The notes: generated from the sequence alone by a model not told the origin. DNA of 38,091 nt from Cryobacterium fucosi (GCF_004403515.1 NZ_SOHH01000029.1:1-38091); one strand, 5' to 3'; counted from the first letter of the stretch, positions 10,486-20,463 are shown. A program made the numbers and translations.

Positions 10486-11640
10486 CTAGCGCTGCATTGA
10501 CAGCGGAACCGACATCGTCGCCCGCACGGCGGAGCGTTCGTCGACGACCCGTTCGTAGTAGCCCTGCAGGGTCCCGCACACGTTTTCCCAGGACCGGCCG
10601 AGCACGCTGCGGCGTCCGGCCTCGCCCATCCGGTGCCGCAGTGGGGCGTCCCCGGCGAGCAGGGCCACACAGCGCCGCAGGTCCCGCTCGTCGTCGGGGG
10701 TGAAGAGGAGGCCGTTCTCGCCGTGCACCACCAGGTCGATCGGACCGCCGGCGTGAGGTGCGACGACGGGCAGGCCGGCGGCGTGCGCCTCCTGGAGGGT
10801 CTGGCCGAAGGTCTCCTCGGTGCCGGCGTGGAGGAAGATGTCGAAGCTCGCGTACGCCGTGGCCAGCTCCGGCCCGGAGAGCCGGCCGAGCCAGGTCACC
10901 GGCATCCCGGCGAGTTCCCGCCGGATCAGCGGCACGGACGGCCCGTCGCCGACGAGGGCCAGGCGGATGCCGGGAACACCGCGCAGCGCCCGGAACCGTT
11001 CGACCTGCTTCTCCGGTGCCATCCGGCCGACGTAGCCGACGACGACCTCCCCGTTCGGCGCCAGCTCCCGGCGCAGGGCGGCGACCGCCGGGTCGCTGCG
11101 ACGGTTCGGGTGGTAGCCGACGAGGTCCACCCCGCGGGTCCAGCGGGCCAGCCGCCGCACGCCCACCCGGCGAAGATCCAGCATCGACGCCGTCGACGGC
11201 ACCAGGGTGAGGTCGGCGCCCTCGTGCACCCACTTCACGAAACGCCAGGCGGCGTTGGCGGCCTGGCCGAGCTTGTTGCGGCGGGCGTAGCCGGCCACAT
11301 CCGTCTGGAACACGGCCACGCTGGGTATGTCGAGGCGGTTCGCCGCGGCGATCCCCTGCGCGCCGAGCAGGAAAGGGGATGCCGCGTGCAGCACGTCCGG
11401 GGCGAAGTCCGCGAGCAACCGGTGCACCTGCGGGCTGGGCATCCCCACCGGGAACTGGCGGTAGGACAGCGCCGGCACGCTGTGCACGGGGAATCCCGCG
11501 TACTCGGCCGGCGCACCGGCCGGGGCGATCAGCATGGCCTCGTGGCCGGTGCGCGCAAGGTGCTCGAGCACCTTGCAGACGCTGGTGGTGACGCCGCTGA
11601 CGGTGGGCAGGAAACTTTCGGTGATGAGCGCAACCCTCAT
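10486..11640 (-). CDS. GT4-family glycosyltransferase, probable GDP-mannose-dependent mannosyltransferase
   Basis: The 384-residue GT-B enzyme has an N-terminal half that begins ALITESFLPTVSGVTTSV, the glycine-rich acceptor side of GT4 enzymes. Its C-terminal half has the phosphate-binding VVVGYVGRMAPEKQVERF and the EX7E motif GTEETFGQTLQEAHAAGLPVVAP. Actinobacterial relatives include the mannosyltransferases MgtA and PimB that build lipomannan-type glycolipids. The divergent neighbour makes GDP-mannose, which supports that donor, but donor and acceptor are inferences. ATG 11640 was chosen because the fold begins there and a TACCCT box lies 6 nt upstream. Longer in-frame starts add only low-complexity sequence. 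Confidence 0.88.
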   Translation of the reverse strand: MRVALITESFLPTVSGVTTSVCKVLEHLARTGHEAMLIAPAGAPAEYAGFPVHSVPALSYRQFPVGMPSPQVHRLLADFAPDVLHAASPFLLGAQGIAAANRLDIPSVAVFQTDVAGYARRNKLGQAANAAWRFVKWVHEGADLTLVPSTASMLDLRRVGVRRLARWTRGVDLVGYHPNRRSDPAVAALRRELAPNGEVVVGYVGRMAPEKQVERFRALRGVPGIRLALVGDGPSVPLIRRELAGMPVTWLGRLSGPELATAYASFDIFLHAGTEETFGQTLQEAHAAGLPVVAPHAGGPIDLVVHGENGLLFTPDDERDLRRCVALLAGDAPLRHRMGEAGRRSVLGRSWENVCGTLQGYYERVVDERSAVRATMSVPLSMQR

Positions 11641-11646
11641 GCTCCG

Positions 11647-11652
11647 AGGGTA
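11647..11652 (-). promoter_or_regulatory. Candidate -10 box for a leaderless glycosyltransferase transcript
   Basis: On the minus strand, TACCCT is followed by 6 nt (CGGAGC) and ATG 11640. It is in the 78-bp divergent region shared with the guanylyltransferase gene. Confidence 0.45.
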
Positions 11653-11706
11653 GGCAGCCGCCGCGTCCGGCCGGTGAATGCACGGTGAACGGCGACGTGC
11701 GGGCGG

Positions 11707-11712
11707 TAGTCT
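11707..11712 (+). promoter_or_regulatory. Candidate -10 box for a leaderless guanylyltransferase transcript
   Basis: TAGTCT lies 6 nt before ATG 11719 with no Shine-Dalgarno sequence in between, the spacing expected if transcription begins at the A of ATG. Confidence 0.5.
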
Positions 11713-11718
11713 ATCCGG

Positions 11719-12840
11719 ATGCCAGCTACCTCGGACGCCCTCGCTCGGTTCTACAGCGTGATCCCGGCGGGTGGGATCGGTTCGCGCTTGTGGCCGCTGT
11801 CGCGCGCCGACGCCCCCAAGTTCCTGCACGACCTGACCGGGTCAGGTCAGACCCTGTTGCGTGACACCTGGGACCGGCTCGCGCCGCTCTCCGGCGACCA
11901 GCGGATCATGGTGGTGACCGGCCGCGCGCACCGCGCCGCGGTCGAGGCCCAGCTCCCCGAGCTTGCCGACCACAATGTGGTGTTGGAAAGCGAGCCGCGG
12001 GAGTCCACCGCCGCAATCGGCCTGGCTGCCGCCATCCTCGAGCGGCGTGAACCGGGCGTGATCATCGGATCCTTCGCCGCCGACCACGTCATCACGGGGC
12101 CGATCCTGTTCCGCCAGGCCGTGGCCGAGGCGGTCGCCGCCGCGGACGCCGGCTACATCGTCACCATCGGCATCCGCCCCACCGAACCGGCCATCGGCTT
12201 CGGCTACATCAAGACCTCCGGCGCGCTCGACATCGCGGATGCCGACAGCGCACTGTCCGTCGATTCCTTCGTGGAGAAGCCCGACCTGGCCACCGCCCGC
12301 GGCTACGTGGCAAGTGGAAACTACCTGTGGAACGCCGGCATGTTCATCGCGCGGGCCGATCGCCTGCTCGAAGAGATCGGCGCCGCCGAGCCTGAACTGC
12401 TCGCCGGCCTGCTCGAACTCGCCGAGGTCTGGGACACCCCGCGACGTGGCGCGGTCGTCGACCGGGTCTGGCCCCGCCTCAAGAAGATCGCAATCGACTA
12501 CTCCGTCGCCGAGCCCGTCGCGGCCAGGGGCAAGCTCGCCGTGATCCCCGGCCAGTTCGACTGGGACGACGTGGGCGACTTCGCGTCGATCGCGAAGATC
12601 CACGCGAACGGACGCAAGCGCGACCTTGCCATCCTCGGCGAGGGAGCCCGCGTGCTCGCGGACTCGTCGAGCGGAATCGTGGTCAGCCACACCGGGCGCA
12701 TGATCGCCCTGATCGGCGTGGAGGACATCGTCGTGGTCGACACTCCGGACGCCCTGCTCGTCACAACCAGCGCGAACGCGCAGAAGGTGAAGGCCGTGGT
12801 CGACGCGTTGAAGCTCTCCGGGAGCACCGACGTCCTCTGA
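11719..12840 (+). CDS. manC: Mannose-1-phosphate guanylyltransferase
   Basis: A 373-residue cytoplasmic nucleotidyltransferase that makes GDP-mannose from mannose 1-phosphate and GTP. The N-terminal signature is VIPAGGIGSRLWPLSRADAPKFL, with the G-G-x-G-S-R-L-W-P nucleotide loop. Further blocks are ESTAAIGLAA, GSFAADHVI, GIRPTEPAIGFGYI, FVEKPDLATA (sugar-phosphate site) and FDWDDVGDFASI. The protein lacks the isomerase domain of bifunctional ManA/ManC enzymes. It is divergent from the GT4 gene, which probably uses its product. No terminator was obvious directly downstream. Confidence 0.94.
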   Translation: MPATSDALARFYSVIPAGGIGSRLWPLSRADAPKFLHDLTGSGQTLLRDTWDRLAPLSGDQRIMVVTGRAHRAAVEAQLPELADHNVVLESEPRESTAAIGLAAAILERREPGVIIGSFAADHVITGPILFRQAVAEAVAAADAGYIVTIGIRPTEPAIGFGYIKTSGALDIADADSALSVDSFVEKPDLATARGYVASGNYLWNAGMFIARADRLLEEIGAAEPELLAGLLELAEVWDTPRRGAVVDRVWPRLKKIAIDYSVAEPVAARGKLAVIPGQFDWDDVGDFASIAKIHANGRKRDLAILGEGARVLADSSSGIVVSHTGRMIALIGVEDIVVVDTPDALLVTTSANAQKVKAVVDALKLSGSTDVL

Positions 12841-12970
12841 TCCGTCTCGCCGGCGATACCGGTGCCTCTGCCGGTGAACGCCGGACAATACTCCCGATGC
12901 GACACGCATTCGCGCCCCGGCGGCGGCGGGAATGTCGCGGCTTGGTAACCATTCGGTTGCAGCCCGACTT

Positions 12971-12984
12971 TGCTCATCTGAGCA
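12971..12984. promoter_or_regulatory. Operator-like palindrome upstream of the nucleoside-transporter lipoprotein
   Basis: TGCTCA-TC-TGAGCA is a perfect 6-2-6 palindrome 74 bp before the TTG start of the BMP gene, where a repressor site for the nucleoside operon would be expected. The cognate regulator is not in the window and no family consensus was matched. The rest of 12841-13057 shows no recognisable riboswitch. Confidence 0.4.
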
Positions 12985-13046
12985 GTGAAACATTCGGTAA
13001 CGTGTAGTCCAACACAGCCCCTGCGGACCCACGCCGGGCGACCATA

Positions 13047-13052
13047 GGAGGT
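13047..13052 (+). promoter_or_regulatory. Ribosome-binding site that fixes a TTG start
   Basis: AGGAGG lies 5 nt upstream of TTG 13058. This strong site makes TTG the start, and the lipoprotein signal peptide begins directly from it. Confidence 0.8.
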
Positions 13053-13057
13053 CAATC

Positions 13058-14161
13058 TTGACAATCACGAAACGCAAGGCCGTTTTCAGCGGTCTTGCCA
13101 CGCTCGGCGTTGTGGCCCTGCTCGCGGCTTGCGCGCCGGCACCGACCGACGGCGGATCCTCCGGATCTGCTGCGGCGTCCGACTACCTGCCCTGCATCGT
13201 CTCCGACTTCGGCGGCTTCGACGACAAGTCGTTCAACCAGTCCAGCTACGAGGGCATCAGCGGAGCTGCCAAGGAACTCAACATCGAGTTCAAGCAGGCC
13301 GAGTCCAAGTCGGAAGACCAGTACGCCAGCAACACCAGCAGCATGGTCGACCAGGGCTGCAACTTCGTGCTGACCGTCGGCTTCGCCCTCGCGAACGCGA
13401 CCCGCGACGCCGCCAAGGCCGCGCCGGACACCAACTTCGCCCTCATCGACTCCGCCATCTCCAACGATGACTTCAGTCCGCTCACGCTCGACAACGTCAA
13501 GCCGGTGCTGTACGACACCGCGCAGGCCGCGTTCCTCGCCGGCTACCTCGCCGCCGGAACGAGCAAGACCGGGATCGTCGGAACCTACGGCGGACTCCAG
13601 TTCCCGTCCGTCACGATCTTCATGGACGGCTTCGCCGACGGAGTGAAGTACTACAACGACCAGAAGGGCAAGACCGTCAAGGTCCTCGGCTGGGACAAGG
13701 CCGCGCAGACCGGCCTCTTCGCCGGCAGCTTCGACGACATCAACCAAGGCAAGGCGCTCAGCACCGGTCTGATCGACCAGGGCGCGGACATCATCCTCCC
13801 GGTCGCCGGACCGCTCTTCCAGGGCACCGCGCAGGCCATCCAGGACTCCGGCAAGGATGTCGCCATCATCGGCGTCGACAGCGACCTGTTCGAGACCACG
13901 CCCGAGTTCAAGGCCCTGTACCTCACCTCGGTGCTCAAGCAGATGGCCGCGGCCACCAAGCAGATCATCGTCGATGACTCCAAGGGTGACTTCACGGCCG
14001 ACCCGTACGTGGGCACGCTCGAGAACAAGGGCGTCGACATCGCCCCGCTGCACGAGTGGGAGTCCAAGGTCGACCCCGCGCTCATGAAGGAGGTCGACGC
14101 CATCAAGGCCGACATCATCAGCGGCAAGCTCAAGGTCGAGTCTCCTTCCACCCCGAAGTAA
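13058..14161 (+). CDS. BMP-family nucleoside-binding lipoprotein (ABC transporter)
   Basis: The 367-residue precursor starts MTITKRKAVFSG and has a signal peptide with lipobox LLAAC. Cys25 would be lipidated and anchor it outside the membrane. The mature part has the BmpA/PnrA-type periplasmic-binding fold: PCIVSDFGGFDDKSFNQSSYEGI, the typical ligand-loop opening, then GFALANATRDAAKAAPDTNFALIDS, AAFLAGYLAAGTSKTGIVGTYGG, and GADIILPVAGPLFQGTAQAI with IIGVDSD. BMP proteins bind nucleosides. The ABC ATPase, two permeases and nucleoside-degrading enzymes downstream support that ligand class. Which nucleoside is bound is unknown. The start codon is TTG. A tandem repeat and a strong terminator follow, so the binding protein can be made in excess of the rest of the transporter. 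Confidence 0.94.
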   Translation: MTITKRKAVFSGLATLGVVALLAACAPAPTDGGSSGSAAASDYLPCIVSDFGGFDDKSFNQSSYEGISGAAKELNIEFKQAESKSEDQYASNTSSMVDQGCNFVLTVGFALANATRDAAKAAPDTNFALIDSAISNDDFSPLTLDNVKPVLYDTAQAAFLAGYLAAGTSKTGIVGTYGGLQFPSVTIFMDGFADGVKYYNDQKGKTVKVLGWDKAAQTGLFAGSFDDINQGKALSTGLIDQGADIILPVAGPLFQGTAQAIQDSGKDVAIIGVDSDLFETTPEFKALYLTSVLKQMAAATKQIIVDDSKGDFTADPYVGTLENKGVDIAPLHEWESKVDPALMKEVDAIKADIISGKLKVESPSTPK

Positions 14162-14168
14162 CGCTCGA

Positions 14169-14213
14169 CAGCACCACCAGCACCACCAGCACCACCAGCA
14201 CCACCAGCACCAC
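14169..14213. repeat. 9-bp tandem repeat (5 units) before a terminator
   Basis: Five exact copies of CAGCACCAC run from 14169 to 14213, starting 7 bp after the BMP stop and ending 5 bp before the terminator stem. They are noncoding, and copy number could vary by slippage. Confidence 0.9.
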
Positions 14214-14218
14214 GATGC

Positions 14219-14247
14219 GGGGAGGCCAGCGACACGCTGGCCTCCCC
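14219..14247 (+). terminator. Strong terminator hairpin after the BMP gene
   Basis: GGGGAGGCCAGCG (14219-14231), loop ACA, and CGCTGGCCTCCCC (14235-14247) form a perfect 13-bp stem followed by GTTTCGGTT. It separates the binding-protein gene from the ATPase and permease genes. Confidence 0.9.
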
Positions 14248-14296
14248 GTTTCGGTTAAAAGCGCCGATCAGGCCGCGCGGAAGAGCAGACCCGACC

Positions 14297-14356
14297 AACA
14301 TATGAGCAAATCGGTTGGGGAAGGCCATCATTCGCGCAGGTGTCACCTCATATGTT
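14297..14356. promoter_or_regulatory. Inverted repeat upstream of the ABC ATPase promoter
   Basis: AACATATGAG (14297-14306) and CTCATATGTT (14347-14356) are perfect 10-bp reverse complements 40 bp apart. The right half overlaps the expected -35 zone of the ATPase promoter. This is compatible with paired operator sites and DNA looping. The regulator is unknown. Confidence 0.5.
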
Positions 14357-14367
14357 CGCCCACTCAA

Positions 14368-14373
14368 TAGAAT
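14368..14373 (+). promoter_or_regulatory. Candidate -10 box for a leaderless ABC ATPase transcript
   Basis: TAGAAT, five of six matches to TATAAT, lies 7 nt before ATG 14381 with no ribosome-binding site. It gives the transporter operon a second promoter after the BMP terminator. Confidence 0.55.
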
Positions 14374-14380
14374 CGGGACT

Positions 14381-15897
<1,517 letters not shown>

Positions 15898-15901
<4 letters not shown>

Positions 15902-17166
15902 GCACCACACAGGGTTCGGAGACCGAGCCGCGCGCCGGCGTCGTCGCACCGACCGAAGGCCCGTCCCGCTGGAACCGGATGTTCCGGGAGATCACCACCG
16001 GCAGCGCCATCATCTCCGTGCTGGCCGTCGTGCTGGCGCTCGTCGTGGGCGCCGTCATGATCGCGTTCACCAACAAGGATGTCCAGGCGAGCGCCGGGTA
16101 CTTCTTCTCCCGGCCCGGCGATCTGCTCGCCGCGATCTGGAACGCCGTCTCCGGAGCGTACTCCGCCCTGTTCCAGGGGTCGATCTACAACTTCCGCCGC
16201 CCGAGCTTCGCCGCCGGAATCAAACCGCTCACCGAAACCCTCACCTTCGCGACTCCGCTGATCATGGCGGGCCTCGGGGTGGCGCTCGGCTTCCGGGTCG
16301 GCATGTTCAACATCGGCGGGCGAGGCCAGATGCTGATCGCGGCCGCGCTCGGCGGCTGGGTCGGCTTCGCGGTCGACCTGCCCGCCGGCCTGCACCTGAT
16401 CGTCGCGCTCGTGGTCGGCATCCTCGGCGGCGCCCTCTGGGGCGGCCTCGTCGGCGTGCTCAAGGCCCGCACCGGAGCCCACGAGGTGATCACCACGATC
16501 ATGCTCAACTACGTGGCGTTCTACCTCGTCAGCTACCTGCTCCGCGAAGGCTTCCTGAAGACCCCCGGTTCGAACAACCCGAAGAGTCCGGCGACGAAGG
16601 TCACCGCCGTGTTCCCCGATCTGCTCGGCCCGAACTACATCCTCCACTTCGGGTTCATTCTCGCCATCCTCGCCACGATCTTCACCTGGTGGCTGCTCTC
16701 ACGCTCCAACCTCGGCTTCCAGTTCCGGGCCGTCGGGTTGAACCCGAACGCGGCCAGGGTGGCCGGGATCAGCGTCAAGCGCATGTACGTCTACGCGATG
16801 ATGCTCTCGGGCGGCCTGATCGGTCTCGCCGGGATCAACCAGGTCCTCGGCACGACGACCAGCGGGTTCGGCGCCGGGCTCGACTCCGGCATCGGCTTCG
16901 ACGCCATCACGGTCGCCCTGCTCGGCCGGTCGAAGCCCTGGGGTGTGTTCTGGGCCGGCATCCTGTTCGGCGCCTTCAAGGCCGGTGGGTTCTCGATGCA
17001 GGCCGCCGAGGGCGTCCCGATCGACATCGTGCTCGTCGTCCAGTCGCTGATCGTGCTCTTCATCGCGGCTCCGCCCCTCGTGCGGGCCATCTTCCGCCTG
17101 CCCGAACCGGGCGCCGGGCGTCGCACGACGCAGGTCAACGTTACCCAGGAGGTGGCAGCGAAATGA
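15898..17166 (+). CDS. Nucleoside ABC transporter permease 1
   Basis: A 422-residue integral membrane protein of the BPD_transp_2 family, resembling NupP/YufP. The N-terminal ~25 residues are hydrophilic. A first span (SAIISVLAVVLALVVGAVMIAF) and then about seven further spans follow. The family core is PLIMAGLGVALGFRVGMFNIGGRGQMLIAAALGGW, and the EAA-like loop region is GAHEVITTIMLNYVAFYLVSYLLREG. It should form the import channel as a heterodimer with the next permease. GTG 15898 overlaps the ATPase stop (GTGA) and has GGAGAAGGAG upstream. The end overlaps the next gene as ATGA. Confidence 0.93.
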
Positions 17167-18458
17167 GCACCGTCACTCCAGTCGTCCAGCCCGCAGCGCC
17201 CACCGCGCCGGAAACACCCGATTTCGAGTTCGTGAAGAGCTGGAAGGTGACGATCGCGCTGTCGATCTTCACCGTCTTCGGGATCCTGCTCCTCGTCGTT
17301 TTCGGCCGGGACGGCATCAGCACCATGCGCCTGTCCACGTCGAGCGACCTGATCCAGCTGCCCGACGTCGAGCTTCCCACCCGGCTCACCGGCATCGTGA
17401 TCAGCGTCCTGCTGCTCCTGATCACCGCCGCCAGCGTCTGGCTGGTGCAGGCGCAGGCGAAGGCGCCGATCTGGTTGATCTCCGTTTTCGCCGTGCTCCT
17501 CCTGATCGGCTTCCTCAGCTGGGCGGCGGCCGACAAGGCCATTCCGGTTCCCGGACTGCTGTTCGGCTCGCTCAGTCTCGCCGTGCCGCTGATCTTCGGC
17601 GCGCTCGGCGGAGTCATCTCCGAGCGGGTCGGCGTGGTCAACATCGCGATCGAGGGGCAGCTCCTCGCCGGAGCCTTCACCTCGGCGATGGTCGCGTCGC
17701 TCACCCAGCAACCGCTCCTCGGGCTGCTGGCGGCCATGCTGGCCGGCGTGCTCGTGTCGATGGTGCTCGCCGCGTTCTCGATCAAGTACTTCGTCGATCA
17801 GGTCATCGTCGGTGTCGTGCTCAACGTGCTCGTGGTCGGGTTGACCGGCTTCCTCTACTCGCAGGTGATGGCACCGAACGCCGAACTGCTCAACCAGCCG
17901 CCCCGGTTCGAACGGATCAACATCCCGCTGCTCAGCGAGATCCCGATCATCGGCCCGGTGTTCTTCCGGCAGACGCTGATCGTCTACATCATGTACGTGG
18001 CAGTCGCCGTGGTGTTCTACGGGATCTTCCACACCAAGTGGGGGCTGCGCCTCCGAAGCGTGGGCGAGCATCCGCAGGCCGCGGACACCGTCGGAATCAA
18101 CGTCGCATCGACGAGGTTCTGGAACGTGTCCATCGCCGGCGCGATCGTCGGCCTCGGCGGCGCCTACTTCACCCTCGGCTCGGTCGGCGCGTTCGGCAAG
18201 GAGATGACCGCCGGCGCCGGGTTCATCGCCCTGGCCGCCGTGATCTTCGGCCGCTGGGACCCGATCCGGGCCACCCTCGCGGCGCTGCTGTTCGGGTTCG
18301 CGAGCAACCTGCAGAACGTGCTCAGCATCATCGGCTCCCCGGTGCCGAGCGAGTTCATGCTCATGCTGCCCTACCTCGTCACGATCTTCGCCGTGGCCGG
18401 CCTGGTCGGCCAGTCCAGGGGACCGGCAGCATCCGGCAAGCCCTACATCAAGTCGTGA
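17163..18458 (+). CDS. Nucleoside ABC transporter permease 2
   Basis: The 431-residue membrane protein is the NupQ/YufQ-like partner permease. It has an N-terminal hydrophilic ~30 residues, three early spans, and the conserved block GSLSLAVPLIFGALGGVISERVGVVNIAIEGQLLAGAF. KYFVDQVIVGVVLNVLVVGLTGF and GLRLRSVGEHPQAADTVGINV, both typical of the family, come next. ATG 17163 was chosen because it overlaps the previous stop (ATGA) and has GGAGG about 10 nt upstream. The frame is open earlier, but that part is only the shadow of permease 1. The stop overlaps the cdd start (GTGA). Confidence 0.93.
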   Translation: MSTVTPVVQPAAPTAPETPDFEFVKSWKVTIALSIFTVFGILLLVVFGRDGISTMRLSTSSDLIQLPDVELPTRLTGIVISVLLLLITAASVWLVQAQAKAPIWLISVFAVLLLIGFLSWAAADKAIPVPGLLFGSLSLAVPLIFGALGGVISERVGVVNIAIEGQLLAGAFTSAMVASLTQQPLLGLLAAMLAGVLVSMVLAAFSIKYFVDQVIVGVVLNVLVVGLTGFLYSQVMAPNAELLNQPPRFERINIPLLSEIPIIGPVFFRQTLIVYIMYVAVAVVFYGIFHTKWGLRLRSVGEHPQAADTVGINVASTRFWNVSIAGAIVGLGGAYFTLGSVGAFGKEMTAGAGFIALAAVIFGRWDPIRATLAALLFGFASNLQNVLSIIGSPVPSEFMLMLPYLVTIFAVAGLVGQSRGPAASGKPYIKS

Positions 18459-18892
18459 CCGGGTCCGCGGCGGCCCAGGTGCCCTTTTCCGGCGACGTTG
18501 ACTGGGGTGTTCTCCGCGAGGCCGCGGTCGAGGCGATGGGCAGCGCCTACGCGCCGTACTCGCACTTCCCGGTCGGAGCGGCGGCGCTCGTATCCGACGG
18601 GCGTGTGATCACCGGCTGCAACGTCGAGAACGCGTCCTACGGTCTCACCCTGTGCGCCGAGTGCGCGCTCGTGTCCATGCTGCACCTCACCGGCGGCGGG
18701 CGGCTCGTGGCCTTCACCTGCGTCGACGGTGCGGGCGGCATCCTGATGCCCTGCGGCCGCTGCCGCCAACTGCTGTACGAACACTCTGCGCCCGGCATGC
18801 TGCTGGAAACCGTGTCGGGTGTGCGAACCATCGATGACGTGCTGCCGGACGCCTTCGGGCCGCGGCAGCTCGCCGACTACCGGGAAGAGTAA
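18455..18892 (+). CDS. cdd: Cytidine deaminase
   Basis: A 145-residue zinc enzyme that converts cytidine and deoxycytidine to uridine and deoxyuridine. The substrate loop is AYAPYSHFPVGAAAL. The zinc site is of the small tetrameric type: CNVENASYGLTLCAECALVSML supplies the first Cys and catalytic Glu, and PCGRCRQLLYE supplies two more Cys. The start is GTG 18455, overlapping the permease stop by 4 nt. No separate ribosome-binding site is clear, so translation is probably coupled. It acts on imported pyrimidine nucleosides before DeoA, whose gene starts 5 bp later. Confidence 0.95.
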   Translation: MTGSAAAQVPFSGDVDWGVLREAAVEAMGSAYAPYSHFPVGAAALVSDGRVITGCNVENASYGLTLCAECALVSMLHLTGGGRLVAFTCVDGAGGILMPCGRCRQLLYEHSAPGMLLETVSGVRTIDDVLPDAFGPRQLADYREE

Positions 18893-18897
18893 CCACC

Positions 18898-20223
18898 GTG
18901 AACACCAGCCAGACCGCCGCCTCGACCCACATCGAGGCCTTCGACGCCGTGGACCTGATCCACACCAAGCGGGACAAGGGTGCGCTGAGCACCCCGCAGA
19001 TCGACTGGCTCATCGACGCGTACACCCGCGGCTACGTCGGCGACGAGCAGATGGCCGCGATGACGATGGCGATCTTCCTCAACGGCATGAACCGCCGGGA
19101 GATCAAGGATCTCACGATGGCGATGCTGAACAGCGGCGAGCGGATGAGCTTCGCCGGCCTCGGCAAGCCGACCACCGACAAGCACTCCACCGGCGGCGTC
19201 GGCGACAAGATCACCCTGCCGCTGATGCCCCTCGTCGCGGTCTTCGGCGCGGCCGTTCCGCAGCTCTCCGGCCGCGGCCTCGGCCACACCGGCGGCACCC
19301 TCGACAAGCTCGAATCGATCCCCGGCTGGCGCGCCAACCTCAGCAACGAAGAGATGTTCGCGCAGCTGCAGGAGCTCGGCGGCGTGATCTGCGCCGCCGG
19401 CAGCGGGCTCGCCCCCGCCGACGGCAAGCTCTACGCGCTGCGCGATATCACCGGCACGGTGGAGGCGATCCCCCTGATCGCCTCCTCGATCATGTCGAAG
19501 AAGATCGCCGAGGGCACGAGCGCGCTCGTTCTCGACGTGAAGTTCGGCTCCGGCGCGTTCCTGAAGGACATCGAACGCTCGCGGGAACTGGCCCGCACGA
19601 TGGTCGAGCTCGGTGAGGACGCCGGGGTGGCGACATCCGCTCTGCTCACCAACATGAACGTGCCGCTCGGTCTCGCCATCGGCAACGCGAACGAGGTCCG
19701 CGAGTCGGTGGAGGTTCTCGCCGGCGGCGGGCCGGCGGATGTCGTCGAACTCACCGTCGCCCTCGCCAGGGAGATGCTCGACCTGGTCGGCATCACCGGC
19801 GTCGACGTCGAGGCCGCGCTGAAGGACGGCCGCGCCATGGACAAATGGCGTGAGGTCATCCGGGCCCAGGGCGGCGACCCGGATGCGGCCCTGCCGGTCG
19901 CGAGGGAGACCCACGTCGTCACGGCCGAGCGCGACGGTGTGCTCGTGGAGCAGCAGGCGCTGCCGTTCGGAATCGGCGCGTGGCGCCTCGGCGCCGGCCG
20001 CGCCCGCAAGCAGGACCCGGTGCAGCACGCCGCGGGGATCGACCTGCACGCCAAGCCGGGCGACACCGTGCGGGCCGGCCAGCCCCTGTTCACGCTCAGC
20101 GCCGACGAGCCGGAGCGTTTCGCCCGCGCCCTCGAGGCAGTGGAAGGCGCCTACCGGATCGGCGACCCCGGCGAGCCGGTCCAGGACGGCGGCCCCCTGA
20201 TCGCCGAGCGAATCGGCCGCTGA
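18898..20223 (+). CDS. deoA: Thymidine phosphorylase
   Basis: The 441-residue enzyme cleaves thymidine or deoxyuridine with phosphate to base plus 2-deoxyribose 1-phosphate. The N-terminal helical domain (DLIHTKRDKGALSTPQIDWLIDAY) precedes the phosphate-binding signature KHSTGGVGDKITLPLMPLVA. RGLGHTGGTLDKLESIPG and SSIMSKKIAEG follow, with the C-terminal PYNP domain near residues 350-430. It starts at GTG 18898, with GGAAGAG upstream inside the end of cdd. The product deoxyribose 1-phosphate could go to the mutase encoded at 22409-24268. No deoC is present in the window. Confidence 0.96.
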   Translation: MNTSQTAASTHIEAFDAVDLIHTKRDKGALSTPQIDWLIDAYTRGYVGDEQMAAMTMAIFLNGMNRREIKDLTMAMLNSGERMSFAGLGKPTTDKHSTGGVGDKITLPLMPLVAVFGAAVPQLSGRGLGHTGGTLDKLESIPGWRANLSNEEMFAQLQELGGVICAAGSGLAPADGKLYALRDITGTVEAIPLIASSIMSKKIAEGTSALVLDVKFGSGAFLKDIERSRELARTMVELGEDAGVATSALLTNMNVPLGLAIGNANEVRESVEVLAGGGPADVVELTVALAREMLDLVGITGVDVEAALKDGRAMDKWREVIRAQGGDPDAALPVARETHVVTAERDGVLVEQQALPFGIGAWRLGAGRARKQDPVQHAAGIDLHAKPGDTVRAGQPLFTLSADEPERFARALEAVEGAYRIGDPGEPVQDGGPLIAERIGR

Positions 20224-20226
20224 CCC

Positions 20227-20272
20227 CCCCGTCCCGCGCCGCCCACCCTCCCCGTCCCGCGCAGCCCACCCC
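20227..20272. repeat. 23-bp C-rich direct repeat (2 units)
   Basis: Two head-to-tail 23-bp units (20227-20249 and 20250-20272), beginning CCCCGTCCCGCGC, differ at two positions. They lie just after the deoA stop and before palindrome copy 3. Confidence 0.75.
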
Positions 20273-20282
20273 AGCCCACCCT

Positions 20283-20380
20283 CGCGCATAACTCCTGCAA
20301 TTTGTGCCCCGCTGCTTCGGCTGCCTTGTTTTTCCAAGCCACGGAACATGCGGCGGGCGAAATTGCAGGAGTTATGCGCG
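20283..20380. repeat. Dispersed palindrome family A, copy 3
   Basis: This 98-bp copy has the longest arms: a perfect 21-nt inverted repeat at 20283-20303 and 20360-20380, containing the core ATAACTCCTGCAATTT. The 56-nt centre pairs further (GCCCCGCTGC against GCGGCGGGC with one bulge and one wobble) and ends in an inner CTTG/CAAG hairpin with a U-rich loop. It lies between deoA and add, 60 bp after deoA, and may end the deoA transcript or be a passive insertion. Confidence 0.95.
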
Positions 20381-20451
20381 GGGCGGCTCGGCATGGGCCG
20401 GCGAATAAGTCCGGGTTCAGCAAACAGGGAGACTCCGAGTGTCGTGGCCGG

Positions 20452-20457
20452 TAGATT
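20452..20457 (+). promoter_or_regulatory. Candidate -10 box for a leaderless add transcript
   Basis: TAGATT is followed by 6 nt (GGGAAC) and GTG 20464. This favours the GTG over the ATG two codons later. Confidence 0.5.
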
Positions 20458-20463
20458 GGGAAC

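Noticed and set aside
12841..13057. Purine or other riboswitch before the BMP gene
   Set aside because: Apart from the 14-bp palindrome and the ribosome-binding site, no conserved aptamer elements were recognised.
20374..20454. Short ORF starting in the right arm of palindrome copy 3
   Set aside because: It has 26 codons ending in the add promoter, no proper ribosome-binding spacing and no junction with add. The shared AGGAGTTATG in all right arms makes such frames by chance.
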